Positions 43,204 to 52,675 of a stretch of 64,000 bases of DNA are shown here, piece by piece. Origin of the DNA: Flavobacterium weaverense. GTDB lineage: Bacteria > Bacteroidota > Bacteroidia > Flavobacteriales > Flavobacteriaceae. The stretch covers positions 248,001-312,000 of the forward strand of contig NZ_REFH01000010.1 of the NCBI RefSeq assembly GCF_003688495.1. The letters run 5' to 3'. Within the stretch, counting starts at the first letter, position 1. The number at the start of each line of letters is the position of its first letter. The notes beneath the pieces were generated by a model. The model searched no databases, was not told the origin of the DNA, and was given only the letters and a program-made list of their open reading frames with translations. The translations under genes were made by a program, and so were the position numbers.

Positions 43204-44025
43204 CTATTCTGTTTTTATCGTTATGGGAAGATTGTAAGAAGTGCGGACTGCTTTACCGTCAATCATTCCTGGAGACCATTTGGTCCTCAAAGATTTTAAT
43301 ACTCGGATAGCTTCTTTACCTAAACCAAATCCAGGATCTCTTTTCACTTGAATGTCAGTCATACTTCCATCTCTTTCGATTACAAAAGAAACGTAAATTC
43401 GGATTGTATTGTTATTGTCTATTTCAGGTTTTTCAAAATTATTTCCAACATATGAATAGAATTTATTTATTCCTCCGGGAAACTCAGGAAGTTTGTCTAA
43501 TGCAACAGTTGAAACGATCTTGTTTCCTAAATCTATAGTAGCCGAAGTATTTGCACCATTTTCTGAACCTGGCGTAGCGTTAATGCCTGCAATTCCACTT
43601 CCAGAATTTAGTGTTTCTGTCGTACTTACGTTGTCAGTATTTTTTGCAATGTCTTGTACTGCTTGATCTGCTGTTACAATTGTAGGATTTACAAGTTGGT
43701 CGCTTTTCGTTTGAATTGTTGCAACTTTAGTTTTTACTGCCGGTACTGATTTTTTGATTTCTAACTTATTAGGAGCAATAGCAGAGACTTGCACTATTGT
43801 ATTTAAGAAATCAGTTGCAACCGCTTCTTCATCCACGCTTGGATTATAGTAGCTAACAATTCTAGGAATAGTTACAGCTACGGCTAGAAATAGCACGCCT
43901 ATAAATAATGCTCGTAAAGAAGTTTTTGTACTCTCTTGGCGGAGTTTGTACGCTCCATAATCTTTGTTTCTATTCTCAAAAACAAGATTCGCCCAACTAG
44001 TTTCGTAGATGCTTAATTTTGACAT
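43204..44025 (-). CDS. tonB: Energy transducer TonB
   Basis: 273 residues: a cytoplasmic leader typical of Bacteroidota TonB (YETSWANLVFENRNKDYGAY), one transmembrane helix (about 36-54), a periplasmic spacer, and a C-terminal TonB domain (about 175-273: LPEFPGGINKFYSYV, IRIYVSFVIERDGSMTDIQV, SPGMIDGKAVR). It couples the proton-motive force, with ExbB/ExbD, to outer membrane receptors. No exbBD genes are nearby. Confidence 0.9.
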   Translation of the reverse strand: MSKLSIYETSWANLVFENRNKDYGAYKLRQESTKTSLRALFIGVLFLAVAVTIPRIVSYYNPSVDEEAVATDFLNTIVQVSAIAPNKLEIKKSVPAVKTKVATIQTKSDQLVNPTIVTADQAVQDIAKNTDNVSTTETLNSGSGIAGINATPGSENGANTSATIDLGNKIVSTVALDKLPEFPGGINKFYSYVGNNFEKPEIDNNNTIRIYVSFVIERDGSMTDIQVKRDPGFGLGKEAIRVLKSLRTKWSPGMIDGKAVRTSYNLPITIKTE

Positions 44026-44448
44026 AATTGATGGATTTAATGGTTAAGTAACATTTAAATCATAAGCAGTTAAAGTATTAAAAAGAAACATTTACTAATG
44101 TAATCAATTATGTAAATTTAGCAACAAAGTTTTTAATTATTGAAAATTTATTTATATAATTAACTTTTTAATTAACTTATTTTTATCTATTTTGTTGTTT
44201 TTAGAACAATAACACATTAGTAGAGCAAGAGATGAAGTTATTGTAGCCTACAATGATTTCGATTTATATTATTTTGGGAAAACTAAATCTTGATAAATTT
44301 AAATATCTCTGTAAATATTAGATTGTAATCGTGCTAAAATAATTGTGAATTAAAACAAGTGATTTGAATAAATCCAGAAGTCAAAGGAGTGTTGGAGACA
44401 ATAATTTAGTTTGTATGAATCTAGATTTTAGCAAAAGTGTAAAAGAAA
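44026..44448. other. Intergenic region, 423 bp
   Basis: Very AT-rich spacer upstream of tonB. No clear promoter, repeat or small gene could be supported; a TAAATTTA stretch near 44113-44120 on the minus strand is one base from the -7 consensus. Confidence 0.4.
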
Positions 44449-45000
44449 TTATTTCTTTTTCTGAATAATTTCTGCCAATAATTTTTTTGCACGAAGTAGC
44501 TTAACTTTTACGTTGCTGAGTGGTTCGTCAATTTTACTAGCAATCTCTTGATAACTCATTTCTTGAAAATAACGGAGTTGAATTACTTCTTGATAATGTG
44601 GTTTTAACTCTTTTATGTATTGGAGTAATCGCGAGAGATTTTGTTCTGTAATTAGCATATCCTCTGCAGAGGGAGTAGTGTCTGCGATATTGTATGCTTG
44701 ATGATCCTCTTCATCTGTAATTTCGACAAAGAGACTAGCTTTTCTTTTTCGTAATAAATCGATATGTACATTTTTCGCAATAGCGATAAGCCAAGTGTTA
44801 AACTGGAATTCAGAATTGTAAGAAGCTATTTTATCGAAAGCTTTTGAGAATGTTTCGATTGTAATATCTTCAGCGTTAGTTTCATTTTCAGTACGTTTCA
44901 GCATAAAACCGTAAACTTCGTTCCAGTAATGGTTTAATAGAAAAGTGAAAGCGATTTGGTCACCTTGTTTTGCTTTTTCTATTTGTTTTTTTATTTCCAA
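44449..45000 (-). CDS. RNA polymerase ECF-type sigma factor
   Basis: 183 residues with sigma region 2 (about 10-80: NAEDITIETFSKAFDKIASY, FNTWLIAIAKNVHIDLLRKR) and region 4 (about 120-178: YQEVIQLRYFQEMSYQEIA, NVKVKLLRAKKLL). Such factors redirect transcription under specific signals. No anti-sigma gene is adjacent. Its start overlaps the end of the glycosyltransferase gene by 10 bp, so they share a transcript. Confidence 0.92.
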   Translation of the reverse strand: MEIKKQIEKAKQGDQIAFTFLLNHYWNEVYGFMLKRTENETNAEDITIETFSKAFDKIASYNSEFQFNTWLIAIAKNVHIDLLRKRKASLFVEITDEEDHQAYNIADTTPSAEDMLITEQNLSRLLQYIKELKPHYQEVIQLRYFQEMSYQEIASKIDEPLSNVKVKLLRAKKLLAEIIQKKK

Positions 45001-46097
45001 TGTACTGGTTTTGAGAAGATATTTGTAATAAATATATTAATTTGGGTAAATATCAATACGATTTCGATTATTGGATACCAATATACAACATCTTTTTCCT
45101 TTAATTTCCCAGCTGAAAATCCTATTACAATCCAGGTAATTAGATAACGCAATGCTATTAAACTTACTACTATAATCCACTGAAATTGAAATGCAAGTAA
45201 AATTATTGGCAATATTAAAAACAGAAGTTGTGAAAAATAGAAAAGGCCTAATTGAATTTTATCAAATGATTTATAGTAGTTGGCAGTAGCAACATGCCTT
45301 CTTTTTTGTACTATCCATTCTTTGTAACTTGTTTTTGGCTTTGAAAGTGTCAAACTTTCTGGCGTATAAGCAATTGTAGTGTTCTTAGCATTTGCCGCTT
45401 GGTTTACGAAAAGATCATCGTCTCCAGAGCGAATTTGCATATGTTCTATAAATCCATTTACATTAAAAAACTCTTCTTTTTTGTAAGCTAAGTTCCTTCC
45501 GACACCCATGTAGGGATGGCCTGATTTAGCCCATGAAAAATATTGGATTGCCGTTAGTAATGTTTCAAATCTAATAATTTTATTCAAAAATGAATTGGCT
45601 ATTTTTTCATATTTACCATAACCCAAAACAATCGTTTTTTGCATTGTAAATTGCGAACTCATAGCTGTGATCCATTCTTTGGAAGTTGGGTAGCAATCCG
45701 CATCAGTGAATAATAAATACTCTTTCTTGGCTGCTTTAATACCTAAAGTCAAAGCATATTTTTTATTTCCCCAAAAAGCTTCATTATTCTCAACGCGCAC
45801 TAAACGAATATTAGGATATTGTTTTTCAAAACCTTCAAATAGGTGCAAAGTATTATCGCTTGAAGCATCGTCAATCAAGACAATTTCAAAATCGGGGTAG
45901 TTTTGTTCTGCTAATAAAGGGATGAAATTTGCAACATTTTCTTCCTCATTTTTTGCACAAACAATAACAGAAATCGAGATTCTTTTTGGTGTAATTTTTT
46001 GGGCCTTAGCGAATGCAAATTTCGAAAAAACACCTAGATAGTACAGAATTTGAATCGCAACAATAAATATAAAAAAGTAAAGAATAATAATAAGCAT
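44991..46097 (-). CDS. Family 2 glycosyltransferase, membrane bound
   Basis: 368 residues: an N-terminal transmembrane helix (1-22), a GT-A domain (SVIVCAKNEEENV; metal-binding DDASSD; FTDADCYP; later SGDDDLFV and QKRRHVATA in the positions of the acceptor base and Q/RxxRW motif), and two to three C-terminal membrane helices. It probably transfers a sugar to a lipid or polysaccharide at the inner membrane; the product is unknown. Promoter just upstream, sigma gene overlapping downstream. Confidence 0.85.
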   Translation of the reverse strand: MLIIILYFFIFIVAIQILYYLGVFSKFAFAKAQKITPKRISISVIVCAKNEEENVANFIPLLAEQNYPDFEIVLIDDASSDNTLHLFEGFEKQYPNIRLVRVENNEAFWGNKKYALTLGIKAAKKEYLLFTDADCYPTSKEWITAMSSQFTMQKTIVLGYGKYEKIANSFLNKIIRFETLLTAIQYFSWAKSGHPYMGVGRNLAYKKEEFFNVNGFIEHMQIRSGDDDLFVNQAANAKNTTIAYTPESLTLSKPKTSYKEWIVQKRRHVATANYYKSFDKIQLGLFYFSQLLFLILPIILLAFQFQWIIVVSLIALRYLITWIVIGFSAGKLKEKDVVYWYPIIEIVLIFTQINIFITNIFSKPVHWK

Positions 46098-46139
46098 CAG
46101 AGTTTAGTGTAATTTTAAATACTAAATTTTAAGAAAGTG

Positions 46140-46147
46140 CAAAGGTA
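46140..46147 (-). promoter_or_regulatory. -7 box for GT2-sigma unit
   Basis: Minus-strand TACCTTTG, 42 bp upstream of the glycosyltransferase ATG; exact TAnnTTTG match. Confidence 0.55.
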
Positions 46148-46196
46148 TGAAATACAATCATGAATTGTAAACTATAAATTTAGGAAATTGAATAAA

Positions 46197-46811
46197 TTAC
46201 ATTGGACATTTTTTCATCTCAGCAGCGGTAGCAATAGCTTCTGGTAATTCAGTTTTCTCCAATTCAGATATAATTGTATTATAATTTTTGGCATCACGAT
46301 TTTGTGACATCTTGCGCGTGGCTTGAATTTCGGTAATTTCTATTTCAAATGCAACAACGCCGCGACTTTGCATCATCGTTTTCTCTGATAAATTTTCAAT
46401 ACGAACGGGATTTTCAGATTTCATCTCGTATTTATTCGTCAAATTTTTCAATGACTGTATAATGGCATCGCCTTCAATAATTTTAATTTTACCATACACA
46501 TGAACTGCAATGTAATTCCAAGTCGGTACATTTTCGTGATCGTACCAAGAAGAGGAAATATAGGAATGAGGTCCTGAAAACACAGCTAATACTTGATCGT
46601 TTTCTTTAAATCCTTCCCATTGTAAATTCTCTTTCGAAATATGTCCTTCTAAAATTGTTTTCCCATCATCTCTTGTTTGTAACAACAAAGGAATGTGAGT
46701 AGCCCATAATTTACCATTCGTTTGGTTTACCAAAATACCAAAACCATGATCGTTTAGAAATTTTTTTATTTCTTCTTGATTTTCGTTTTTATAAATATCA
46801 GGAGTATACAT
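46197..46811 (-). CDS. FMN-binding protein of the PaiB family
   Basis: 204 residues of PaiB type (MYTPDIYKNENQEEIKKFL start, ATHIPLLLQ, AVFSGPHSYISSSWY, VPTWNYIAVHVYG). The fold is a split-barrel FMN-binding domain. The name negative transcriptional regulator comes from Bacillus PaiB; DNA binding here is not shown. It lies before murB on the same strand with a 70-bp gap to the next gene's end. Confidence 0.88.
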   Translation of the reverse strand: MYTPDIYKNENQEEIKKFLNDHGFGILVNQTNGKLWATHIPLLLQTRDDGKTILEGHISKENLQWEGFKENDQVLAVFSGPHSYISSSWYDHENVPTWNYIAVHVYGKIKIIEGDAIIQSLKNLTNKYEMKSENPVRIENLSEKTMMQSRGVVAFEIEITEIQATRKMSQNRDAKNYNTIISELEKTELPEAIATAAEMKKCPM

Positions 46812-46881
46812 GTTGAGTTTTATATTAATTTGAGGAAATACTATTTTTAGTTGCCGAATTAATGTGTCAAAAATCGCTGCA

Positions 46882-47895
46882 TTAAATCACATTTACTTCC
46901 GCTTCAATTCGAATTCCAAATTTTTCAAAGATTGTATTTTGAATATCTTTTGAAATATTTAGAATTTCTTGTCCGGTTGCATTTCCATAATTAACTAAAA
47001 CTAGCGCTTGATTTTTATGAATTCCAGCATCTCCAAATCTCTTTCCTTTGAAACCAGCTTGTTCAATTAACCAACCTGCGGGTACTTTGACTTCGGTTTC
47101 AGAGATGTCGTAATATTTCATTTCAGGAAACCTTTTATGAATAGCATTAAACTCAGATTTTAATACAATTGGATTTTTAAAAAAACTTCCGCTGTTCCCT
47201 AATTCTTTTGGATCTGGTAGTTTGCTTTGACGAATAGTAATAACAGCGTTACTTATGTCATTTAAAGTTGGTTCGACGATATTATTTTTATTTAATTCTC
47301 CAGCAATATCTCCATAAGAAATATTGATTTTGTGGTTTTTCTTAGTGAGTTTGAAAACAACAGAAGCAATTATATACTTATCTTTTTGCTCATTTTTAAA
47401 AACACTTTCTCGATATCCAAACTGACATTCTGCTTTACTGAATTCTTTAAGTTGTTGGTTTTCTATATCTACTGCTTTGCAAGAAATAAAGGTGTCTTTT
47501 ATTTCAGTACCATAAGCGCCTATGTTTTGTACCGGAGTGGTTCCTACATTTCCGGGAATAAGTGACATGTTCTCTAAGCCACCAAAATTTTGACTAATTG
47601 TCCAAAGTACGAATTCATGCCAATTTTCACCAGCTTGACTTTCAACCCAAACAAAATCCTCATCTTCATCTATAATTTTCTTCCCTTTTAAATCGATATG
47701 AATGACTAAAGCGTCAATATCTTTGGTTAAAAGCATATTACTTCCACCACCTAAAACGAATTTTTTCTCTAATTTATTTTGATGTAAAACTTGTGTTAAT
47801 TCATCGATGGAATGCACTGCGATAAACTTTTTTGCTTTTGCCTCAATGCCAAAAGTATTATGTTTTTTTAAAGAATATTGATCTTGTATTTCCAT
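46882..47895 (-). CDS. murB: UDP-N-acetylenolpyruvoylglucosamine reductase
   Basis: 337 residues from ATG 47895 (MEIQDQYSLKKHNTFGIEA). An upstream in-frame ATG at 47928 lies inside the -7 box and is rejected. FAD-binding motifs are FVLGGGSNMLLT and LIPGNVGTTPVQNIGAYG; the catalytic Ser sits in NSGSFFKNP and the Glu near the C-terminus in RIEAEV. MurB reduces the enolpyruvyl group to make UDP-MurNAc for peptidoglycan. Confidence 0.95.
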   Translation of the reverse strand: MEIQDQYSLKKHNTFGIEAKAKKFIAVHSIDELTQVLHQNKLEKKFVLGGGSNMLLTKDIDALVIHIDLKGKKIIDEDEDFVWVESQAGENWHEFVLWTISQNFGGLENMSLIPGNVGTTPVQNIGAYGTEIKDTFISCKAVDIENQQLKEFSKAECQFGYRESVFKNEQKDKYIIASVVFKLTKKNHKINISYGDIAGELNKNNIVEPTLNDISNAVITIRQSKLPDPKELGNSGSFFKNPIVLKSEFNAIHKRFPEMKYYDISETEVKVPAGWLIEQAGFKGKRFGDAGIHKNQALVLVNYGNATGQEILNISKDIQNTIFEKFGIRIEAEVNVI

Positions 47896-47925
47896 AAAAT
47901 AAGTGGATTTATTAAATTCTAATTT

Positions 47926-47933
47926 CAAAAATA
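47926..47933 (-). promoter_or_regulatory. murB -7 box
   Basis: Minus-strand TATTTTTG, 30 bp before the preferred murB start. Because it overlaps the alternative start codon at 47928, transcription would begin downstream of that codon. Confidence 0.55.
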
Positions 47934-48019
47934 ATAATTAAAATTTAGTGGAATAGGTTTTTAGTAAAACTACAGTTTAACTGTTTTAAATATTTATAAA
48001 AAATATTGATTAAAGAGCT

Positions 48020-49078
48020 TTAATCAATAGCATTAATTAATTGGTGATATTTATCGGAAATGATTTTCATATGTGTGTTATAATTTACATGCTCTTCTAT
48101 AAAAATTCGATTTTTCCGTGCTGCTTCCCGTCTGTATTCAGGGTTATTAAAAGACCATATTAGCTCCTCGGCTAATTGCTTGTCATTATCTATAGTTACT
48201 AGTTGACCATTTTGACGATGATTTATCCAACTCCTATTTCCTGGAATGTCACTGACGATTGGATAACAACCACAAGCCATTGCTTCAAACAGTGAGGCAG
48301 ATACTCCTTCAGTTATTGGCATACTGATGTAAAAGTTAGATTCTTGTAATAACTTTGGTAATTCGGTATTAGCAATTCGACCCGTGAATTTTACTTTATT
48401 AGCGATTTGAAGTTCTTTTGCTAAATCCTTCAATGCATTTAGTTGACTTCCGTCTCCAACAATTGTCAATGAAAAATCTATTCCTTTTTCATTCAAAACC
48501 GCAAATGATTTTAGGATAGTTACATGACGGTATTCTGTTAATAAAGACCGCGTTACGATTGCATGAATTTTTTCTGGTGTAGCAGTATTTTTATTTTCAA
48601 ATTTATTTAAATCAATACCTTTTGGCAAAACTAGAACTTTACTCATATCTACCTTATTCTCAATCATTGATTCTGTCATCACTGGACCCCATGCATGAAT
48701 TAAATCTGCTTTAGTAAAAGCATAATTTTGAATTATTTTCTTTAGTGGTAAACTAATAGATTTTTCTGGCCACAAGTCCGTTCTGCCTTGCTGTGCAATT
48801 GCTATTGGTTTTATGCCGCTCATTGCTGCGAGAAAACCATAACTAGTAGTTCGCTCCGCAATGACCATATTTGGTTTTTCGAGTTTAATTAGAGATTTAA
48901 TTTTAGATATCGCAAATAAAAATTCCCAAACGCGTTTGATTCTATTTTTGCTATTGTCGCTGGGCGTTTTTAATTCCCACGTAATGATTTCGAAATCACC
49001 AAATTCCTCAAGTCCATTCATCCAAGTAATTGCATCGGCTCTGTAGGACTCGCCAAGAAAAAGTATTTTCTTTTTCAT
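48020..49078 (-). CDS. Family 4 glycosyltransferase
   Basis: 352 residues with a GT-B fold. The donor-binding half has VLPKGIDLNKFE (about 180), FSLTIVGDGSQL, KVKFTGRI and the E-x7-E motif in TEGVSASLFEAMACGCYPIV (about 280-300). It transfers a sugar to an unknown acceptor, perhaps in surface polysaccharide synthesis. It is 5 bp downstream of the DUF2461 gene, so the two are co-transcribed. Confidence 0.88.
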   Translation of the reverse strand: MKKKILFLGESYRADAITWMNGLEEFGDFEIITWELKTPSDNSKNRIKRVWEFLFAISKIKSLIKLEKPNMVIAERTTSYGFLAAMSGIKPIAIAQQGRTDLWPEKSISLPLKKIIQNYAFTKADLIHAWGPVMTESMIENKVDMSKVLVLPKGIDLNKFENKNTATPEKIHAIVTRSLLTEYRHVTILKSFAVLNEKGIDFSLTIVGDGSQLNALKDLAKELQIANKVKFTGRIANTELPKLLQESNFYISMPITEGVSASLFEAMACGCYPIVSDIPGNRSWINHRQNGQLVTIDNDKQLAEELIWSFNNPEYRREAARKNRIFIEEHVNYNTHMKIISDKYHQLINAID

Positions 49079-49083
49079 TATAA

Positions 49084-49755
49084 TTATTCAGACGTTAAAG
49101 CACGATTTATAAAATCGTTCAACGGTTTCAAGGCTATTAATTTCTTACTCATTACCGCCACAAAGTCCTTTTTAGCGACTGCAGAAAGATCGATTGCCTG
49201 AGATGACTCAAAACTTTTTAATTTAAGTAGCTCAATTGCGGGATGTTCTTTTTCGTAACCTCTTGGTGGATTTTTTAGGGTGTTTTTTTCATTGCGATCA
49301 AAATCCTTAAATTCTTTTTTAAAATTTTTCTCTTCAAGAATTTCTTCTAAGTCTTCATGAAAATAGGCAATCTCTTTTCTCATTTTCTTTAAGTCCTCAG
49401 ATTCGGGACAGTAGAGACCGCCGGCGATAAAACTTGCACCTTTCTCTAAATGAATATAATATCCAGACCTATTTTGGCCTTTTGCTCCAGATGAGAACCA
49501 AAAACCCAAATGTGATTTGTAAGGTGTTTTATCTTTTGAAAACCGAATGTCACGGTTTATTCTGAAAGTGCAGTTCTTAACTTCTTGCATTTCAAGTGAT
49601 GCGTCAAGTGGTTTCAAAGCATCTAATAAATCAGATGCTAATTGATAGTAATCTTTTTTAAAAGCTTCGTAGCGCTTTTTATTTTCTAAAAACCAATCTC
49701 GATTGTTATTCGCTTTTAAATCATCTAGAAATTGTAGTGTTTCTTTTGAAAGCAT
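49084..49755 (-). CDS. DUF2461 domain protein
   Basis: 223 residues of the TIGR02453/DUF2461 family. Recognisable stretches are FLDDLKANNNRDWF at the N-terminus, FRINRDIRFSKDKTPYKSHL (about 64-83) and the PPRGYEKEHPAIELLKLKSF region. The function is unknown. The ATG at 49755 is 6 bp from the stop of the rhodanese-thioredoxin gene upstream, which puts trx-like, DUF2461 and GT4 genes in one unit. Confidence 0.85.
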   Translation of the reverse strand: MLSKETLQFLDDLKANNNRDWFLENKKRYEAFKKDYYQLASDLLDALKPLDASLEMQEVKNCTFRINRDIRFSKDKTPYKSHLGFWFSSGAKGQNRSGYYIHLEKGASFIAGGLYCPESEDLKKMRKEIAYFHEDLEEILEEKNFKKEFKDFDRNEKNTLKNPPRGYEKEHPAIELLKLKSFESSQAIDLSAVAKKDFVAVMSKKLIALKPLNDFINRALTSE

Positions 49756-49761
49756 AGTGCG

Positions 49762-50460
49762 CTACTGTATTTGTTTTCTTAAGTCTTCTTCACTAATATA
49801 TCCAGAATGTTGCCATTTTTTTTCACCTTTATTATATAAAAACATTGTAGGAAGTTCGCTGATTTTCATCGCATCCATTAATGTTTTATTTTTATCGGCA
49901 TCTAATCTAATTAATTCAAATTCGTCATTATTCTCTTTTTGCATTTTCGCAATATAAGGTGCCATTTTTTTACAAGGAGCACACCATTCAGCGTAAAAAT
50001 TCACAAGAATTTTTTTGTCTGAATTTATTAACTTATTATACCCGTCAACTGTAAGGCCAATAGTTCTTCCAGTTGGTTTTGACATTCCTGCTGCGTCCCA
50101 TTTTAGAATTCCACCTTGTAATTCGTAGATTTTTGTGAATCCTAACTCTTCAAGTTTGCTTGCAGCGCTTTTACTTCTGCCACCACTTTTACAATAAACA
50201 AAAACAGGTTTTGTTTTGTCTAATTTTTCTGCTCCTGAAACAAAACTATCTCCAAGCCAGTTCACATTTACAGCGTTGTCAATATGTGCTGTCGAAAATT
50301 CTTCTGGAGTTCGCACATCTAAAATTTGTGCATCTGGAGTTGCTTCCATTTTTTCAGCAAAAGATTTTACATCGATCGTTTGAGTTTCTTTTGTTGTTTG
50401 TCCATTACATGACAAGATAAAAAACGATATAATTACGAGTATTTTTGGATTAAATTTCAC
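49762..50460 (-). CDS. Rhodanese-thioredoxin fusion lipoprotein
   Basis: 232 residues: lipoprotein signal with Cys18 (FFILSCNG), a rhodanese domain (about 28-120) with active loop CKSGGRS, and a thioredoxin domain (about 130-232) with WCAPC and the cis-Pro in ELPTMFLY. A lipidated sulfurtransferase plus thioredoxin suggests sulfide or thiol handling in the periplasm. It is the intact member of a pair; the second copy lies 170 bp upstream on the same strand. Confidence 0.88.
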   Translation of the reverse strand: MKFNPKILVIISFFILSCNGQTTKETQTIDVKSFAEKMEATPDAQILDVRTPEEFSTAHIDNAVNVNWLGDSFVSGAEKLDKTKPVFVYCKSGGRSKSAASKLEELGFTKIYELQGGILKWDAAGMSKPTGRTIGLTVDGYNKLINSDKKILVNFYAEWCAPCKKMAPYIAKMQKENNDEFELIRLDADKNKTLMDAMKISELPTMFLYNKGEKKWQHSGYISEEDLRKQIQ

Positions 50461-50630
50461 GATATTTTGATTTAAAATTGTTTAGGCTAAATTAGTTAAT
50501 TTTTTAAGTTTTAGAATCTTAAAAATTACTAAATTAAAGTTATATGTTGGTAACTGTAAAAGGATCGGTTCTTTATTTTCTTGAAGTGGAAGCAGTTTAA
50601 AGCAAAGTACTAAACTACTCTTATTTTTTA

Positions 50631-51341
50631 CTACTGTATTAAGGAGTGAAATTGCTTTTTCAATTCTTCTTTAGTGACAAGACCGCCATGCTGCCACACT
50701 ATATTTTTAGTTTTATATAAGATGAAGTAAGGAACTATTTCAATGTTCATTTCTTGAATTAAAGTTTTATTTTCTTCTGTATCTATATTAATAATAATAA
50801 GATTTTTACTGAACTCTTTTTGCAATTCAGTTAGATATGGCGTCATCTGCTCACAAGGATCACATGATTTCTCTGAAAAGTTAATTAGTATATTTTTATC
50901 GCCATTTAATAAGGAATTGAATTGTTGATTTGACATTCCGATTCGCTTATCTGTAGTTTTATTATAAATTGAAGACTTCCAAGAATTAAAACCACCTTTA
51001 AGTAAATAGATGTTTTTGAAGCCTAATGAATGTGCATTTTTTGCTGCGTCTTCGATTGTAATTCCGTCATTATCATAAATGAATAATGATTTAAGTTTGT
51101 CAAATTCTTGTAAATTGTGAGCAAATTTTTTACCGTTCCACTGCACATAAACTGCGTTACTAATATTTTCGGTCGCGAACTCATTCGGTGATCTAATGTC
51201 TATAATCTGAGGCTGTGATATCGCTGTAGTCTTATCATGAAATTCTTTCGCCTCAAGCGTGATAATAGTGCTTTGAGCTTTTTCTTTACAGGAGAAAGTT
51301 ATAGATATGAGTACTAAAAAATAAAAGACAGTTAGTTTCAT
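50631..51341 (-). CDS. Rhodanese-thioredoxin fusion lipoprotein, rhodanese site lost
   Basis: 236 residues and a paralogue of the next gene: lipoprotein signal with Cys18 (SITFSCKE), a rhodanese-like domain and a thioredoxin domain with CDPC in place of CAPC (EKSCDPCEQM). In the rhodanese loop the active Cys is replaced (FIYDNDGITIEDAA versus FVYCKSGGRSKSAA). Matching GGFNSW and GGILKW segments show common descent. The thioredoxin half may still be redox-active; the rhodanese half probably only binds. Confidence 0.85.
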   Translation of the reverse strand: MKLTVFYFLVLISITFSCKEKAQSTIITLEAKEFHDKTTAISQPQIIDIRSPNEFATENISNAVYVQWNGKKFAHNLQEFDKLKSLFIYDNDGITIEDAAKNAHSLGFKNIYLLKGGFNSWKSSIYNKTTDKRIGMSNQQFNSLLNGDKNILINFSEKSCDPCEQMTPYLTELQKEFSKNLIIINIDTEENKTLIQEMNIEIVPYFILYKTKNIVWQHGGLVTKEELKKQFHSLIQ

Positions 51342-51363
51342 TGAATGTTTACTTTATTTTGAC

Positions 51364-52443
51364 TTACAAATTAAAAATTTTATACGTCTGCTGTGTTAAT
51401 TTAAGAATTGTCTCTGTTCGTTCTGGATGAGTATCTGAAATAAATAGTTGGCCAAAAGTGTCGCTGTTTACCATTTCTATTATTTTGGCAACACGGCTTT
51501 CATCAAGCTTATCAAAAATATCGTCAAATAGTAGAATAGGTTTTACACCACTTTGTTTCTTTAAAAATTCAAATTGAGCTAGTTTTAAAGCAATTAAATA
51601 GGTCTTTTGCTGTCCTTGGGATCCAAATTTCTTTATCGGATGATTATCAATCTCAAATGCTAAATCGTCTTTATGAATTCCAACACTTGTATAATGCAAC
51701 GCACGATCTTTATTGATATTTTCTTGCAAAAGAGTGAGTAAATCTTTTTCGAATAAGTGACTTTCGTAAACCAATTGCACTGTTTCTTGTGAACCAGTGA
51801 TAGCTTGATGATGCTTGTTGAAAATGGGAATAAACTGTTCAATAAATTCTTTCCTTTTTTCGAAAATATAGTTTCCGAAACCATTTAGTTGCTCGTTGTA
51901 AATAGAAAGCGTGTCATTCTCAAATACATGATTTAAAGCAAAATATTTAAGTAAAGCATTTCGCTGGCTTATTACTTTTTGGTATTGGATGAGTTGCTGC
52001 AGATAATGCGAATCTAATTGCGAAATAACACTGTCCATGAACTTCCTCCTCGTTTCGCTTCCTTCGACAATTAAATCTCTGTCAGCTGGAGATATAATAA
52101 CTAAAGGTATAAATCCAATATGATCTGAAAATTTTTCATACGATTTACCATTTCGCTTTAGGATTTTTTTTTGTCCTTTTTTCAAACTGCAAACGATTTG
52201 TTCGCTGCGGTCATTTTTCTCAAATTCAGCATCAATCACAAAAAATTCCTCTCCATGCTTAATGTTTTGAACGGCAAGCGGGTTAAAATAGCTTTTCCCG
52301 TACGACAAATGATAAATTGCGTCAAGGACATTTGTCTTTCCAATGCCGTTTTTACCAACGAAACAATTTATTTTGGCATCAAAATCAAAATTTGCTTCGG
52401 AAAAATTTTTATAATTGAAGAGTGAAATATTTTTTAAATACAT
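51364..52443 (-). CDS. recF: DNA replication and repair protein RecF
   Basis: 359 residues of SMC-like ATPase. Walker A is GKNGIGKTN (30-38); the signature motif region [17 protein letters not shown] and Walker [16 protein letters not shown] are near the C-terminus. RecF loads RecA at gaps with RecO and RecR. It is not linked to dnaA/dnaN here but sits beside the rhodanese-thioredoxin gene, with 22 bp between, and is divergent from the TPR protein gene. Confidence 0.95.
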   Translation of the reverse strand: MYLKNISLFNYKNFSEANFDFDAKINCFVGKNGIGKTNVLDAIYHLSYGKSYFNPLAVQNIKHGEEFFVIDAEFEKNDRSEQIVCSLKKGQKKILKRNGKSYEKFSDHIGFIPLVIISPADRDLIVEGSETRRKFMDSVISQLDSHYLQQLIQYQKVISQRNALLKYFALNHVFENDTLSIYNEQLNGFGNYIFEKRKEFIEQFIPIFNKHHQAITGSQETVQLVYESHLFEKDLLTLLQENINKDRALHYTSVGIHKDDLAFEIDNHPIKKFGSQGQQKTYLIALKLAQFEFLKKQSGVKPILLFDDIFDKLDESRVAKIIEMVNSDTFGQLFISDTHPERTETILKLTQQTYKIFNL

Positions 52444-52646
52444 GGGTAAGGCTTACTGGTATTGAGAACTTTGCTGTTTTTAAATGGATTTTTCAAAGAG
52501 GGTGCAAATTATTGAAAATTATCGATAAAACGCCCATTTGTCTCCGTTTCATTGGTAATTATTTTGCCTTTAGTAGTAAAGAATCACATAAAGCGTTTTT
52601 TTTAAATATTAAAGCATTTTTCTTGTGTGGGTATGAATTAAAATTT

Positions 52647-52654
52647 TATTTTTG
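52647..52654 (+). promoter_or_regulatory. -7 box for TPR protein-ribH unit
   Basis: TATTTTTG followed by CG, 21 bp before the ATG at 52676. A TTG at 52623-52625 is 21 nt upstream, close to the 19-nt ideal. Confidence 0.65.
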
Positions 52655-52675
52655 CGCTTCACTAAATTATAAAAA

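Noticed and set aside
47896..47928. 11-residue extension of MurB
   Set aside because: The -7 box covers the upstream ATG and the shorter start matches the family.
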